A DNA stretch of 64,000 nt, taken from contig BSBM01000826.1 in NCBI GenBank assembly GCA_027924585.1, forward strand, positions 17,066,001 through 17,130,000. The letters are read 5' to 3'. This DNA is from Larix kaempferi. Taxonomy: Eukaryota; Streptophyta; Pinopsida; Pinales; Pinaceae. The notes beneath the pieces are model-generated. The model saw nothing but the letters and a program-made list of their open reading frames with translations, was not told the DNA's origin and made no database searches. Shown here in pieces: positions 1 to 12,659 of the stretch (the stretch's first letter is position 1; every line of letters starts with the position of its first letter). The position numbers were made by a program, and so were the translations under genes.

Positions 1-1329
1 TTTTGAGATTTGATATTATTTTGGTTTGATATCCACTTTTATAATATTGAAGTAGAAATTTGGTTTGATATTTATTTTTAGATTTGATATTCATTTTTAT
101 AATATTGAAGTAGGAATTTGGTTTGATATTTATTTTTACAATATTGAAGTATAAATTTATACTTATAAGTTTGATTGTGTTGAGTTAATTATTTATTTTA
201 TTATTAATACAAAGTGTAAAAATACACATCATGATTACTTACACTATATATATTATTTTTTCATTCCACCAAATGAGTTTACACTTATTCAAAGTATTTT
301 TTTTTTTGACTTTGATGTCTTTGAATTTCTTTTATTCAATTCATGATGTCTCTTCAACCCATATGAGGGGTTTTTCATTAAGACTAATTGTATAGAAGGA
401 AAATGCACTTAGTTCAGTATTCACATCACAACCTTTTTAGGGAAGAGGGTTGGGCATCAAAGCTAGTGCAATGAGTTGTAATTTGTGATTGCTTTGCAGG
501 ATTGTTTAGGGTTCCTCTTGGAAGGGTCTTCTATGTTAGTTGTCATCCTTTAGGATTATGAATTCTATCTTTATTCCCTAAAAGGATTGGAATCGTTAGA
601 CAAGAATCATTCAAATGGGTATATTTGTTCGCAAACTCGATAATGAAGAGCAATGTGCTCACAATAAAAAGCTTAAGATCCTTGGTACTTACCACATGAT
701 ATGATTGAAAAGACCCACACTCAGGTAAAAAACTCTACACATACTTGGTAGAGGTGGTGATGCTTCTTTGCACCTAGTTACAATGAATTTTTTATGAAGA
801 TTGTGGATATTTTGTAAAGCGATAATAATTCATAAGTTGGTATGGGGATTAGTGAGTCACATCCACAACAAGGTTATAGAGATATACATGCTAATTCGGT
901 TGAAATTTGGGAACTATGGTTTGAAGTAGAGATCAACATTACCAAGTTCCTATTTTCATGATCAATATACATTCTTTTGCACTATTAATAATTAGACAAT
1001 GAAGAAACCCCCCAAACAATATTTTTTCTTCAACAATTTATACTAGTTCATATAAATCTACATAATAAAGCTTTCTCTAAGTGATGTGGGAGTGCCTTAA
1101 TAATTCTTAACGACCCTACCATCAATTATGATGTAACTTACAACTCTTTATAGTAAAAAGGTGAAATTATGTTTGGGACTCCTCCACGAAAACATACATT
1201 GTAAACAAGGATACATATTGGTTATAATATAACAAAGATTCATTATATTGAAATGACAACACCAATAACTTTTTTTTTTTCAAACGAGAAAAAAAGTTCT
1301 TTGTTATTCATTATGAATCAAAAGAACTT
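1..1329. other. AT-rich intergenic sequence, no gene seen
   Basis: Low-complexity AT-rich DNA. The first 170 bases contain short degenerate direct repeats built around the words TTTGATATT and AATATTGAAGTA. No coding frame with recognisable protein similarity was found. A T-run near 1271 precedes the LINE remnant. Confidence 0.6.
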
Positions 1330-2215
1330 ACAATAATACCAATCCCCATGGTTGAAGCATTGAAAAAAGAGACTATGCAATATTTGACAATAAATCGATA
1401 ATGTATACCACTATTCAGTAAAACTTCATGACTATAAAAGCTGTTAACATTCAAGTGCTGGAGAGAATATGCCCCAACAAGGTGGTAATGCGCCTTTTCC
1501 AGTGCTGGAGAGAAGTCACATTCAAGTGACTCTTGCCCCGAGCCCACCCAATAATAGTTGTGGAGTCACCTAGAATCTGAAGTGTGGTTAGATTCTTTGT
1601 TTGGGCAAAGGATAAAAGAGTCCATAATGCCAAGAGTTCTGCTCTTGTATTGCTACCCAAACCCCCGCCAAGAGAGAGTTCATAATAATTATTTTATGAG
1701 ATTATCAGTAAACCCCCTATGCCACATTTCCCTTCCTGTGCAGCTCCATCAAAATAGCCAATATGATTCGAATTTATCAATCTTGGTGCTCTTATGACAC
1801 TGTTTTTCAAATTATTCTTTAATGGCCCAAAATCCGATATAACCTACATAATATAGATCACATCCTTGGTAAAGTGATGCTCCAAGCCATCAAACATGAT
1901 TCAATTCTGCCATTTCCAGATGCCCCATATAAAATATAATGGGATAGAGATGTTTTTCCTGTGCCATTTATGCCAGTAAAGGAAAATGTCTTCAATGGAA
2001 ACCCTATTCCAACAAAAATCCAGCCCCCTCTGTTGAGAGATGATAGTCCAAAGTTGCAGAATAGTATGACATTTAACAAACAAATGATATACAGATTCTT
2101 CGTCCTTTAAACAGAGCGGGCATACATTTGGGCCCATGCCTCCCCTACGCATATAATTATCCATGGTTAAGACCTTATTCTTCAGAACAAGCCAAGTAAA
2201 ACATAGATTTTTTTT
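1330..2215 (-). mobile_element. LINE-type non-LTR retrotransposon remnant (zf-RVT and RNase H)
   Basis: Read on the minus strand, 2215-1901 encodes the zinc-binding segment typical of the end of plant LINE reverse transcriptases: a FTWLVLKNKVLT-type lead-in, then CPLC, and about 15 residues on HLFVKC (C-x2-C...H-x4-C). Downstream, about 1790-1330 encodes a decayed RNase H domain: YFDGAA start, SNTRAELLAL (the conserved E), LGDST (the conserved D) and a worn LLSK-like end. Domain order and strand agree with one LINE 3' end. At least one stop lies inside the RNase H and no upstream endonuclease or RT was found, so this is a dead fragment. The family is known; the element name is not assigned. 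Confidence 0.75.
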
Positions 2216-3300
2216 CGGGACATTCTAATGCCAAAGAACTTAAGATAAAGCATGTGTAAAATAACAATGTATCAATGCAATAACATCAAAAAACTTGAAC
2301 AAATGGATTCCACATGGTGCGAAGACATATCATAATACAAAGGAAGACATATCATAAAACAAAGGATTTGCAAAACTGAAATACGCTTATACAAATAAAG
2401 ATAAAATTTACTCGACATGGAATGTACTATAAACAAGATTTATTCACATGTTCTCTACTATAAACTTTGAAATAACTTGCTATCTCTCTATAGTAAAAGG
2501 GTATGCCTCTATGTAATCTTTGCCCTAAGTTGCAATCTCTCTACACTAAAAGGGTGCGCCTATGTTTGAATTCTTCCACGAAAACTAAATTACATACAAA
2601 GATAAATATTTGTTTATACTATAATATTTATAGTATAGTGGAGAGTGTTATGTAAAAATGATAACATCAATAAAAATAAAAACATGTGCAATAAAAATAT
2701 AACAGTGAAATAACACCTAAAAAGACTTGTACAAATAGATTCCACATGATACACTGACATTATAGGACATAAAGAAAAAATACACCAATACAAATAACGA
2801 TAAAATTTACTTTAAACGATATTTATCCAGGTCCATAGATTACGATGTAAGAGCACTTGGATCTGAAGCAATCGAAAAGAATTAGACAAGCGATATTAAA
2901 ATATGGCGAGGCATGTTCTATCAGAACTAGAAAATTAATATTAAATTAAGGCGTGGCATGTTCTACCTTAGATAGGGGGTTCTCGGAAAATTTCAAATAA
3001 ATTTAGCGGCACATGGGGGGTCGTCCTTCGGGATTAAACAAGTACCGAGAGACATCCAGTAAATATCACTCATCTTCCTTGGATTTGACGGTCAAACTGT
3101 GCAATGGATGTCAGTAACGTTAAGAAAAGGGGATAAGATGGGGTGGGGTTAAGGAAACCCTGCTCGAGTGGCCCGCACGAAGTCAGTGTCACATCGGCAC
3201 GTGCCGTGGCAGGAAATAATAATAATTAACAAGGGAACAGAATGACCCTTTTCCAAACGGGTTTTTAGCGGAGTTTCCTTCTCCAGCTGTGGCTAGCTGT
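2216..3300. other. Intergenic, no gene seen
   Basis: AT-rich sequence. Around 2893-2970 a short unit with the word GGCATGTTCTA is directly repeated. From about 2990 the GC content rises toward the bZIP promoter. No coding frame is supported. Confidence 0.5.
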
Positions 3301-3338
3301 TGTCAAAGGGGCAGGTTTATTCTGTTTTTACCCTTAGT

Positions 3339-3348
3339 TATAAAAAAG
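3339..3348 (+). promoter_or_regulatory. TATA-like box of the bZIP gene
   Basis: TATAAAAAA lies at the upstream edge of a GC-richer stretch (about 3.0-4.1 kb), the only such island near the bZIP gene. Its position suits transcription starting around 3.37 kb. This is inference from composition and position only. Confidence 0.35.
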
Positions 3349-3359
3349 CACCGGTAAAT

Positions 3360-5685
3360 TTGGCGGTATCTAAATAGAAACGGCGTCAGTTAAATATGGC
3401 GGGTGTGTAAATTAGCAGCGGTTTTGGGAAGACCATGGCGGGAAGGAGGGGGAGCGGGTTAATGATGTTATTTACCCAGGGACGGGCACGTGGCGGGCGA
3501 TCTCCGGGACGCCACTGGTCATTGCCGGTGGCGATTTAGTAGCTCAGCACCGGGAAACCAAAAAAAAAATCCGAGAGAGGAACGGGCCATGATGCTTGGG
3601 AAAGAAGCGAAGGGAAAGGAGGACAATGGGAAGATGCCCTCCACCCCCGCTCAGAATATTTCAGGCTTTTTAGTGTTTTTAAAGCTGGGTTTTATTGTTT
3701 ATGTATATATATTTTTATTTTCCATGGTGGGTTGAAGCTGGCAATGGCAATGGCGATGTGAGACAGTGTTACGACTGGCAATGGATTGGAATTATATTGA
3801 TCTTCACAGCGATTTGCAAACCCAAAAGATTATATGTCTGTAGAAGGGTCGTTGTGCTTCAGGAATCTGTGCTTTAGATTTGATTTGATGGACAGATGAG
3901 ATAAATCAGAAAAGCCTGTGGGTGGGTGGCTCTCTTTCCTTTTTTCTGGATTTCCTTTCCAGGTTCTACGAAGTGCTGAATGCTTCTTATTATTTGGGGA
4001 TATAGAGCAGTGGAGATTTGATCCGCAGGCCCCGGAGAAGGAGCGAGCGAGCTGGAGGGATCTATCTATCTATCTGTTTTTCTGTTTACGTGTAATGCCC
4101 ACGAAACATCTCTATTTTGTTTCGGTTTTTTCTGTTGTTGTGTCGTTTTCGATTGGATCTACAGATGTGGATGATGATGCTAAGAATAAAAATGCATGAT
4201 GCTATGTGTTTGTCCGGTGGTTGGATAAGGTTTGGACTGTTACATTGCTTTCGTTTATCAATATGCAGCTGGGTGTTGGTTTTCCAATATGGGAAATGGA
4301 TTTTCATTACAGAATAATATCAGATTTTTCCCATCATGGGCTTCTGATCTGGTTCAGTACTTGTTGAAGTTTTCAATAGAAATTTGCCTTTCTTTTGTCA
4401 AAAATAATGTCCAGGAACGAGTCTAAATTATGCACTGTGAAATGGTATTCTGCATCGATAATTTAACGGTATTATCAGATTTTCTATAAATCATTATCAG
4501 ATTTTTGTTCCTAAAGAAGCTGTCTTAAATCTGAGATATGTTTTCTGAACATTACATTCCAGTTGAATGTCGCCTTGACATCATTAATGGTAACTAAACG
4601 TTTTTCTTTGATATATTTAGTTGCACCACCGATAGAAATCAAAAGGCAGCATGGATTTATCTATGCATTCAGTTTTGCCATTGATAGAATTGAAAACGAA
4701 GTGAGAAAAAAAGAGGAAGATAGGACTAGGATTTATGACTGAATTTTAGAGCCAAGCTTCGTTTTTATAATCGATTATCTTGAGCAATGCATGATAGGTA
4801 CATGGTCCTCATTTTGTGGGACAATCTAGCTGATATCCAGTTTCTCCCGTGTTGATGTTCATTGGCATTGTGGTTGGCTCATGAGCTGTAAATTTGATTT
4901 TTTCTATGGATAATCAATTGAGGCAATGCATGCAAGGAGCATGGCCATCAAATATCCAATTTGATGTCCAGTCATCTCATTTGTTGTCTGTGATGTATGG
5001 GATTCGGCATTTCTCCCTCTTTTCCATGTTTATGTAAGTTCATATCCATGGCATTCTGAAATCGCAGCTGATTCACACATACCAGTATGTTCGCAATGTT
5101 GTTAGCCCATGGCGTTGCACCGACCTTCTGGGGATCGGCTGTTATCTTCAATCCAATAAAATAGAATATAATATTTCTACATACGGCCTTCCCAGAACCT
5201 GTCGGATCTATGGGATAGAACACAAAGTTACAATGAAATTTGCACAAAAAAATCTGCTTAGCTGCTATTTAACTCAAGGTCGTCCCTAAATTACCTACTG
5301 GTATAAGGGATAAACTAAACAAGCTCTGGAAAGTATTTAAATCTGGGGCAAACTAGACAAGCTAAACAATCTATGGAAACTATTCAAACCTTCATGCTTT
5401 ATTGAGTGCTTATGCTTTACTGTGTCATCCATTCACATAATATTGGAGACAATGCACACATCCAGTGTCCTTAGGTTTACCATAAGAAGCATTGCCTGTA
5501 ATAGGTATGAGAAGATTGGGTGTATAGTTACTTCTGTGTTCAAGTAGTGTTGTAATCTAGAGAGCAATGGACTTTATATCATTGCCTAGATGGGTTTATT
5601 TTCGTGGCATTAGCTATACATAAAATCTAATGCAGGATATCTTGAGTGCTTGGCATTTAACCTAGTGGTATGTTGCTTATTGCAG
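3360..5685 (+). other. Probable 5'UTR exon and long 5'UTR intron of the bZIP gene
   Basis: Between the TATA-like box and the bZIP start codon there are about 2.4 kb without a convincing protein-coding frame. The first part (3.4-4.1 kb) is GC-richer and contains a short CTAT microsatellite near 4060-4075. The distal part is AT- and T-rich, like an intron. A good 3' splice site (TTGCTTATTGCAG) ends at 5685, 68 bases before the ATG, so a leader intron is likely. I could not choose one donor among several GT sites. Short frames in this stretch have no family features and are treated as non-coding. Confidence 0.45.
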
Positions 5686-5708
5686 GATTTGTCAGTGTCT
5701 TGTTTGTA

Positions 5709-5729
5709 ATGCACATATATATTGAGTGA
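5709..5729 (+). promoter_or_regulatory. Six-codon upstream ORF in the bZIP leader
   Basis: ATG at 5709 opens a six-codon frame (MHIYIE) ending in TGA at 5727-5729, 24 bases before the main ATG at 5754 and in another frame. It lies downstream of the inferred leader acceptor at 5685, so it should be in the mature mRNA. It could lower translation of the main frame. That role is inference. Confidence 0.4.
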
Positions 5730-5753
5730 CAGTCGAGTGGGGATTGATTGCCA

Positions 5754-7647
5754 ATGGCTCACCATGGGGTTGGTGATAATTCTGCTGCAAATTGGGGATA
5801 TACATCATCGTCATCAAAACTGCCACAGCTCCCTCCCAAGAGTCCATCTTTCGGGATTGTTGGTCAAGATTCCAATAATAACAATGTTATGTATATGGGC
5901 TGGCCTAATATTCCCTTCCAAGGCAACAGTTTGAAACATCAGCGCACACCCTCAGTGGGCTATGTATCTTCACATGGCCAGCCTTCATGGATCGATGATC
6001 TGCTGGACTCACCCTCTGAAAATCCAGCAAAGAAGGCCCCCCATCATAGACGATCTGCAAGTGATTCGCTTGCTTTCCTTGAAGCTCCAGTGAATTCTGC
6101 TCCAATAGAGGACATTGCAGAGGAAGATGAATTCGATTGCAGGAGTGCAGCATCCATACCATCCAAAGGATCCCAAGATTTCGACAGACTGGACGAGGAG
6201 CAGCTCATGTCAATGTTTGCTGACATTGAACCCTTCCATAAACAGCAAAATCAGTCAAATCAATCAGCTTCTAATCATCATCCTGCTGCACCATCGACTG
6301 CTTTGGATAACAGATGTTCAGAGAGACAGACAATTTCTGAGAACCCTTCAACTCCATCCGATCACAACAGTATAAATGAGACTTCTATGGAGGAGAAAGT
6401 CATAACTGTATCAGGTCAGTTCAAAAGTGAGCCAGAAGTTCAAAGCATTTGCAAAAGTGAGCAGCCATTCCAGCAGGCGGTAAAGATTGAAATGCCCACA
6501 TCGTCATCAACAATGGAGCTCGACCCAAACATTGATCCAAAAAGGGTGAAACGGTAAGCATTTTCAATATAGAAATGGTAAGATGTTAATGACTATATCA
6601 TGCAATCCTAAGCATCGATTTAGCAGTTTATTTGTTAAAGCTCCTTGGTACATTTTTCTTTGTTCCAAGCACTTTCTTGTTATTGACACTCTTTTTATCC
6701 AGAATTTTAGCTAATAGACAATCCGCACAAAGATCCCGAGTAAGGAAGTTGCAGTATATTTCAGAGCTTGAAAGAAGTGTCAATGCATTACAGGTAATGG
6801 TTACTGATGAGAACAGCAGTGCCTTAAATTTTCTGTATATTTGAGTGATTGTTTGGAACCAGGAGATGATTTGGTCAACAGGATGTTGCCAGTGCATTTG
6901 CTGCACATTAAAAGCATATTGCTCCTTACAAGTACTCATTAACTTTTAATTTGAATACAGACAGAAGTGTCGACACTTTCTCCTCAAGTGGCCTATTTGG
7001 ATCATCAGCGAGTCCTGTTGAATGTAGACAACGGTGGCTTAAAACAAAGAATTGCTGCCCTTGCACAAGACAAACTTTTCAAGGATGGTAAGTATTCAAT
7101 CCTAGTTGCATCAGAACAAAATGAATTTACTATTGCTCATAGATGGCTTAGACACATTCTTGTGAGTTCACTATTTACTTATCTTAATAGCATTAGCCAG
7201 TAGGCAATGCCTATCCGTTAGCTCAAAGTAATGGGAGAAATAAATGATGGTGCAGCTCACTGCGAAGCATTGCAAAAGGAAGTTCAGAGGCTGAGACAAC
7301 TATATCAGGAGCAGCAGCAACATAAAATGCAGAAAGAAGTAGCAGCATCCACAACAGGATCATTTGACTTGCAACAGCAGCAGTTTGGCAAGCTTGAGCA
7401 CAATTCATCCCCACAGATGATAGAACAAAAGCCTGATCATGTTTCTGATTCATCAAATCTGATGAAAAGTGGTTCAGGAATCTCAGACCATAGAGAAAAA
7501 AATGCTGTCAATAACCATACTAGTTCTAGTTCTCAAATGTTGAAGGGAATGATGACTTCAGGCTGCCTTATGGGTGATGGTAACAAGTGCCTGGAAGAAA
7601 GAATGATGGGAGGAATGTCTCCTGATTACATGGTTCACAACACTTAA
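5754..7647 (+). CDS. bZIP transcription factor, group E type (bZIP34/bZIP61-like)
   Basis: Four exons join in frame: 5754-6553, 6703-6793, 6961-7087 and 7256-7647. All introns have GT..AG ends and phases fit, giving 469 residues. Start is ATG 5754 (MAHHGVGD). The N-terminus is Ser/Pro-rich, with WIDDLLDSP and a basic RRSASDS site that resembles kinase/14-3-3 sites of this family. An acidic stretch and KSEP motifs follow. The basic region is about residues 264-282, with N271 and R279 (N-x7-R) and ILANRQSAQRSR. Leucines fall at 289, 296, 303, 310, 317, 324 and 331. P305 lies inside the zipper, as known for Arabidopsis bZIP34/61, where it is thought to disfavour homodimers. The C-terminus is Gln/Ser/Met-rich. 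It should be a nuclear DNA-binding regulator of ACGT-type sites. No frameshift or stop is seen, so it appears intact. Exon structure is predicted from sequence only. Confidence 0.92.
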
Positions 7648-7823
7648 GTGCAACACTACTGCAGGTTTTTATTTGGGATTCTTGTGGTTATGGAGTATGA
7701 ACTAAGGATTCTTACCATTTTTTTTCTGTGTTTTGTTTGACCCCTCTCAGCCCTGTATTGGATTGTTTCTGAATAACTTTTGCTTAGACACATTTTTTGT
7801 AGCAGAGGGCCGCTACCCTTCTG

Positions 7824-7829
7824 AATAAA
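7824..7829 (+). terminator. Poly(A) signal of the bZIP gene
   Basis: AATAAA lies 177 bases past the stop codon, in a T-rich 3'UTR. It is the best match to a plant near-upstream element here and marks the probable 3' end of the transcript. Confidence 0.5.
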
Positions 7830-7849
7830 ATAGATTTAATCATTTATCT

Positions 7850-9412
7850 AACTACAGTTCTGCATTTCTAGTGTGATTTAGCGTGTTTTTAGATAGTATA
7901 ACAGAGACTGTTTAAATCGGCTTCCCTTTTCAATAGCTTAAGAAAAAGTTGTAAAATAGACTGTTTTTTAACCCTCCTGTACCAAAGGAGGTGGCCATTT
8001 TTCTTAGAATATTTACATAATGAAAATGCTTTGAATTAGTATTTTTGAGACTTGCCTACTAAGGTGCACTTTGGCCATATGATAATTTTGGATTGTTCCG
8101 CCTTCAAGATTTTTTACAAGCAATATTCAAGAACAGCAAGAATTTTTTTTAGACGCATACACTGCGTTAAGTCACGCCTAATCTGATAAACAGTTGATTT
8201 TGCAACGTGTTTATATCATATGCTTGTAAGAATTTTTTTTTTTTGGAAAAGATCTGTCATATGTACTGAAAAATCCCAGAATTTTGCAATTCTACTTTAA
8301 ATATTGAATGTCTGCCATGCTAGAGTTCACTTCCTCTAATCCTAGGTAAATCAATCATATGCTTTTTCATATTCATTTTCACTAGTTTTCGATCTATATC
8401 ATATAGTAGAGGTAATAATTTATGGTTGAGAACTTAAGCTCATTAAATTATTGAGCCTTTGAGTCTTTCATTCAGGGTAACTGCCCTCAGGCTTTGGTTC
8501 ATGGCGGTCTCTAAAGTATGTGTGAAGTTTGAATGAGGCCTGTAGGCCTTGGTAAAACTCCATTTGGCCAAGCACCGAAAATTTCTTATTTTGAAAATTG
8601 GGGAAATCCCGTGGGTTCAAATCTAGCTGAGAGAAGTAATTGAGCAGGTGCTATATGATTACAAGGAAAGAAAAATAGGATACTATTTACTGTCATAATC
8701 TGATCAGAGGCTTAAATTTGCCTATTTTTAACAGTATATTACTACAATTCAACAAATCAATTCACAGAAGAAGAAGAATGGTTATCACATAGAAGAAATG
8801 AATTGTATTGATGTCCATATATGGCGAGAAAAAGCCTGGATGGCATTATTAAGGCGAATTCTTACCTTTTGTGCGTGGCAGTAATGAATCTTGTAAAGTA
8901 AAAATTCAGATACCTTTGTACTATGAGGGGCCAGAAATACTATTTTCTATTAAAGGGCTTGATGATTGATGCAGTCCTAGGGTCTGAAAGCAGATTAGAG
9001 TCTCAGCTATAACTCATAACTAAGGACTACGATGTAACCAAGGTGTCAGATTTTTATCAAAAGATACTCTAAACTTTTCAAAGGCTGCATGGAAAAGCAT
9101 GTTTGAAGTTATAACAAACCATGGAAGTCAAACCTTTTGAAAGTCTTTGAGTTTATCTTGGGAGAGTATGTTCGAATCTTTCGAACACGGGTGTGGGTGA
9201 GTTTGTCTTTTGAACATGGATGTGGGCAAGGGTGTTCTTTGTTGAATATGTTTGTGAAATAGGGTATTTAGGAAAAGCTTCATTGTTTTTTTATAATTAA
9301 TTTATATATTTATTGTTTTGTTGGATATGTTTTTAACGAAAGGGTATTTTATGAAAAAGGTTTTTTTTTTTAAATTTTTTGTTAATTTATATATTTAATT
9401 TCAAATAAATTT
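7850..9412. other. Intergenic, no gene seen
   Basis: AT-rich DNA with several homopolymer T runs. Short words such as GAACATGG and GTGTGGG recur near 9150-9240 and again near 9570-9600, suggesting worn local duplications. No coding frame is supported. Confidence 0.5.
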
Positions 9413-9518
9413 GAAATTAAATAGTTAATGTTTTGCTGGAGAATCTATGTTTATGTTCATGTTTTGAAATTAAATAGTTAATGTTTTGGTGGAGAATCTA
9501 TGTTTATGTTCATGTTTG
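9413..9518. repeat. 53-bp tandem duplication
   Basis: Two direct copies of a 53-bp unit starting GAAATTAAATAG (starts 9413 and 9466). They are almost identical, with a C/G difference in GCTGG versus GGTGG. Confidence 0.8.
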
Positions 9519-9599
9519 TGGGTGATGGTATTTGGTTTCTTAAAGAGAGCCACCTTTAAAATCATTTAAACATGGCCGTGGAAATCATTTGAACATGGT

Positions 9600-10445
9600 A
9601 TGGTATAGGGTATTTATTGAAGTCTTTAAAGGGCATTTGATTCATATGTTCTCAATTCCAAATTTCAAATTAAATGTTCTCAATTCTTAAAAAAATTGGA
9701 AGTTTTATCAAATAAAAGTTTAAAGTAGATTTTTTTTTTTATCTTTGTTTTTGTATTTTTCATTTTAATTGTATTTTTTAATATTTTTTGCCTTAATAGA
9801 TTTGTGGTTAAGATGCATATACATTAATCCTATCTTATATACATTAATTCTATCTTATTTATTGTACATGGAATTTTGTCTGTATCAGATTGCTATTATT
9901 TGATAGATTTGTGGTTAAAATGCATATACATTAATTCTATTGCTATTATTTGATAGGTTTGTGGTTAAAATGTATATACATTAATTTTATCTTATTTATT
10001 TATAAATGAAACTATTATCAGTTTGCTATTCCCAAGCTTCTAAGTAGAGACATTATGAAAAGTGAAAATTCTATAATTTGAATTGGAACAGAAGAATTTT
10101 CTAAGCACTAATTTTTAGACAACTCCCATTGAGAAATCATTTGAACATGGCTATGGTTTAGGGTATTTATTGAAAGGGCATTTGATTCCCATGTTCTCCA
10201 TTCCAAAAAAATGAAAAAGAGTTTTACCACGTAATAGTTTAGAGTAGATTCATTTTGTTTTTTATTTTTTTATTTTGCATTTGGATTTTTCACTTTAGTT
10301 GTGTTTTTTAATATTTTTTTGTCTCAAATATATTTGATAAATTTGTGATTAAGATATATATAAATTAATTTTATTTTATTTATTTATAAATGAAATTTTG
10401 TTTGTATCAATTTGCTATTTCCAAGCTTTTAGGTAGAGACATTGT
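9600..10445. repeat. Diverged local duplication with inner repeats
   Basis: A block starting near 9600 (GGGTATTTATTGAA, GGGCATTTGATTC, then ATTTGTGGTTAA and AAATGAAA words) recurs from about 10,160 to 10,445 in the same order. Inside the first copy, a unit beginning GATAGATTTGTGGTTAA occurs three times (about 9797, 9900 and 9951). The copies are diverged and of unknown origin. No protein coding is visible. Confidence 0.65.
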
Positions 10446-10446
10446 G

Positions 10447-10600
10447 AAATTGATTCATGTTGAATTTAGGGTGTGTATTATCTATTCAACCTATTTTAAC
10501 TTGCTCTTTTGCTTGATAAATTGGATCATGGTGTGAAATTGATTCATGTTGAATTGAGGGTGTGTATTATTTATTCGACCGATTTTAATTTGCTTTATAC
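10447..10600. repeat. Diverged tandem duplication
   Basis: A unit of about 90 bases starting GTGAAATTGATTCATGTTGAA and running to a TTTTAA.TTGCT word occurs twice in a row (near 10,445 and 10,533), with several substitutions. Confidence 0.6.
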
Positions 10601-11160
10601 ATTGGAAGATTGTGGTTTGAATTGTTATATAGTGAAGGCTAGGGAAATTGAATAGTTGGGTTTGTAGGACTTGTAGTATTTGAAGTATTGTATAGATTTA
10701 TGATATTATGGCATGCATATTAGTGATAATGATGTTTGTTTGTATTGTTATATCAATGCTTATGATCTACAATATTTCAAGATTGGTTTTACAATCGTTT
10801 GCTTCTGCTCATTTGTTATGGAAATAAAGATATATTGTAATGCGAGGAGATTGATAATTTTGCTTGAGAAATTGGTGTTTGTTGATAGAAAATTTGATCA
10901 ATAACATCATGATTGAATAATCCAACAATAGATCAAATTATACAGTGGAAAAATAATAGCCACAAGAACTTGGATGAAATTCATAAATAATTTACTTATG
11001 ATTTTAATTTGCTTTGTGAGATATTTAATGACTTAATTTTATCTTTGATATATTGCAAAGACATTTCGCCTTGATTCTAGGTTGAATGTGATTAGTAAAA
11101 GCAAACTAAAAATTGATTTGAATGAATTTTTGAATAATTGATATAGTTTAATTATTGATT
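10601..11160. other. Intergenic, no gene seen
   Basis: AT-rich DNA. A 63-codon open frame (10,713-10,904) has no family motif and a composition like its surroundings, so it is not called a gene. Confidence 0.45.
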
Positions 11161-11175
11161 CTTTGGCTAATATTT

Positions 11176-12150
11176 TGCTAAAGAACCCTTGTTAAAATTT
11201 CATGTCTAAACACTTTTATTCAATGTTTTAATGGGCACATGGGTGATTGATGTTCTTGAAGTGGCATAATGATGATGTGGATTTTAAGATGGACAATGGA
11301 CACATGGAAAATGGTGATTGGATGGGGTGTTATGATTGGGAAAGGCCCAAGTATTAGTTGATGTTATACAACCCTTTATAGTGAGGAATTTAGTGGGTTT
11401 ACCGTAGATCTTAATTGGAGTACTTTAGTTTAGGCTCAGTGGCATAAGGTGGATGAACTTAGGGCTTTGTTGTGTTGGTTGGGGTGATCCCATCTAGGGC
11501 TTGCATGCATTTACAAGTAAGCCTTAGAATCAGGGATATATTGTAGGTTCTTCAAGTCATGGTTGGGATAATCCCTTCTATTATGTGACAACACTAGGTT
11601 GGGGTAAACACTTGTAAAACTTGACGACATTGTGCTAGCGAAAAATCTTTAATGGCATGACTTAATAGCTAGGGTTCATAAAGGATTAAAGGGGCTCATA
11701 TGACTTAATAGCCAATGAGAGGTTGCCACATGGTATGAGAAAAAGACTTCTATTTTGTCGCTTGCACATAGCTTTGAAGTGTCTATGGAGAATAGGGGAG
11801 TGTTTTCTTGGTCAGTGAGGCAACTAGAAAGAGAAAGAAGAGGGAAACCACTTCTTGGAGGATGGTTGGCCTTTCGACATTCTAAGAGAAGCAAGAGCAT
11901 TGATGGCTTGGGTTTGACCAATTAGGTGTTGAAATATGATGGATTGAAACAGTAAAGGACATAGAAGATTGTCCACAACTAGGGTTGACAATAAAACTTG
12001 GTGTTTGTAGGGGTCAAAGAGAGCAACTTAGATAGAGATTGAATTCATTGGTTTAAGAAATATGAATATAATGAGTTCAATATTCTCGCAATAATTTTAT
12101 TTTTCTAGGTAAAAATCTAGAGAGCCTTGTAACTATCAAAACACTAATAA
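11176..12150 (+). repeat. 5' LTR of old Ty3/Gypsy element A (approximate ends)
   Basis: This block matches, with heavy divergence, two separated blocks farther right: 26,537-27,203 and 54,777-55,265. Shared anchors include AAGAACCCTTG near the left end, TGGGGT.AT.CC words in the middle, and GAGAGGTT.CCACATGGTA and TGGAGAAT.GGGG in the right half. The split partner is explained by Copia-2 inserting into the 3' LTR. The left edge (TGCT) and right edge are estimates because the copies have drifted. Confidence 0.6.
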
Positions 12151-12659
12151 GTATAACTAGAGCAAGATAACCATTTTAAAACTTGAGTTTTCCCATGTAG
12201 ATTTCTCCTAGGCATATTTTGTGTTTTTTTGTATGTACATTAAGTGTTTAATTATGTTGGCATGGTTTTTCTAAAGAAATCAAAATGATTGTTAATGCAC
12301 AACAATGTTTTTATGCATATTTTAGGATCGGTGTTGGCGAGTTGTTATGGCACATGTCATATGACTATAGATCATATTGTTGTCAAAGCTAGGTCTTGAA
12401 TGAGGGGTGAGGGGGAGTTACCCATAAATGTTGACCATATTGAGAAAGCTACAAGAAGGTGGAGAGTTTGTTTGCGTCAACCATGGAATTGATACTAGAT
12501 GAGGAAGAACACAAATTTGAGACTAGAGCATGGGTGATGAAATCGAGGTTTGACATAGGATAACCTATTTGGAAAACTAGATGGCTCAATGGCCTTCAAG
12601 GTGTCTCAAATGGCCCGAGGAATCACTAATATGAAACATAGTGTCCTTTCTTGGTAGCC

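Noticed and set aside
3490-4199. Short frames upstream of the bZIP gene as separate genes
   Set aside because: They overlap in different frames, lack motifs, and sit in the GC-richer promoter or 5'UTR interval.
5905-6226. Minus-strand frames opposite bZIP exon 1
   Set aside because: Shadows of the real coding exon, with no domain and no independent splice or poly(A) support.
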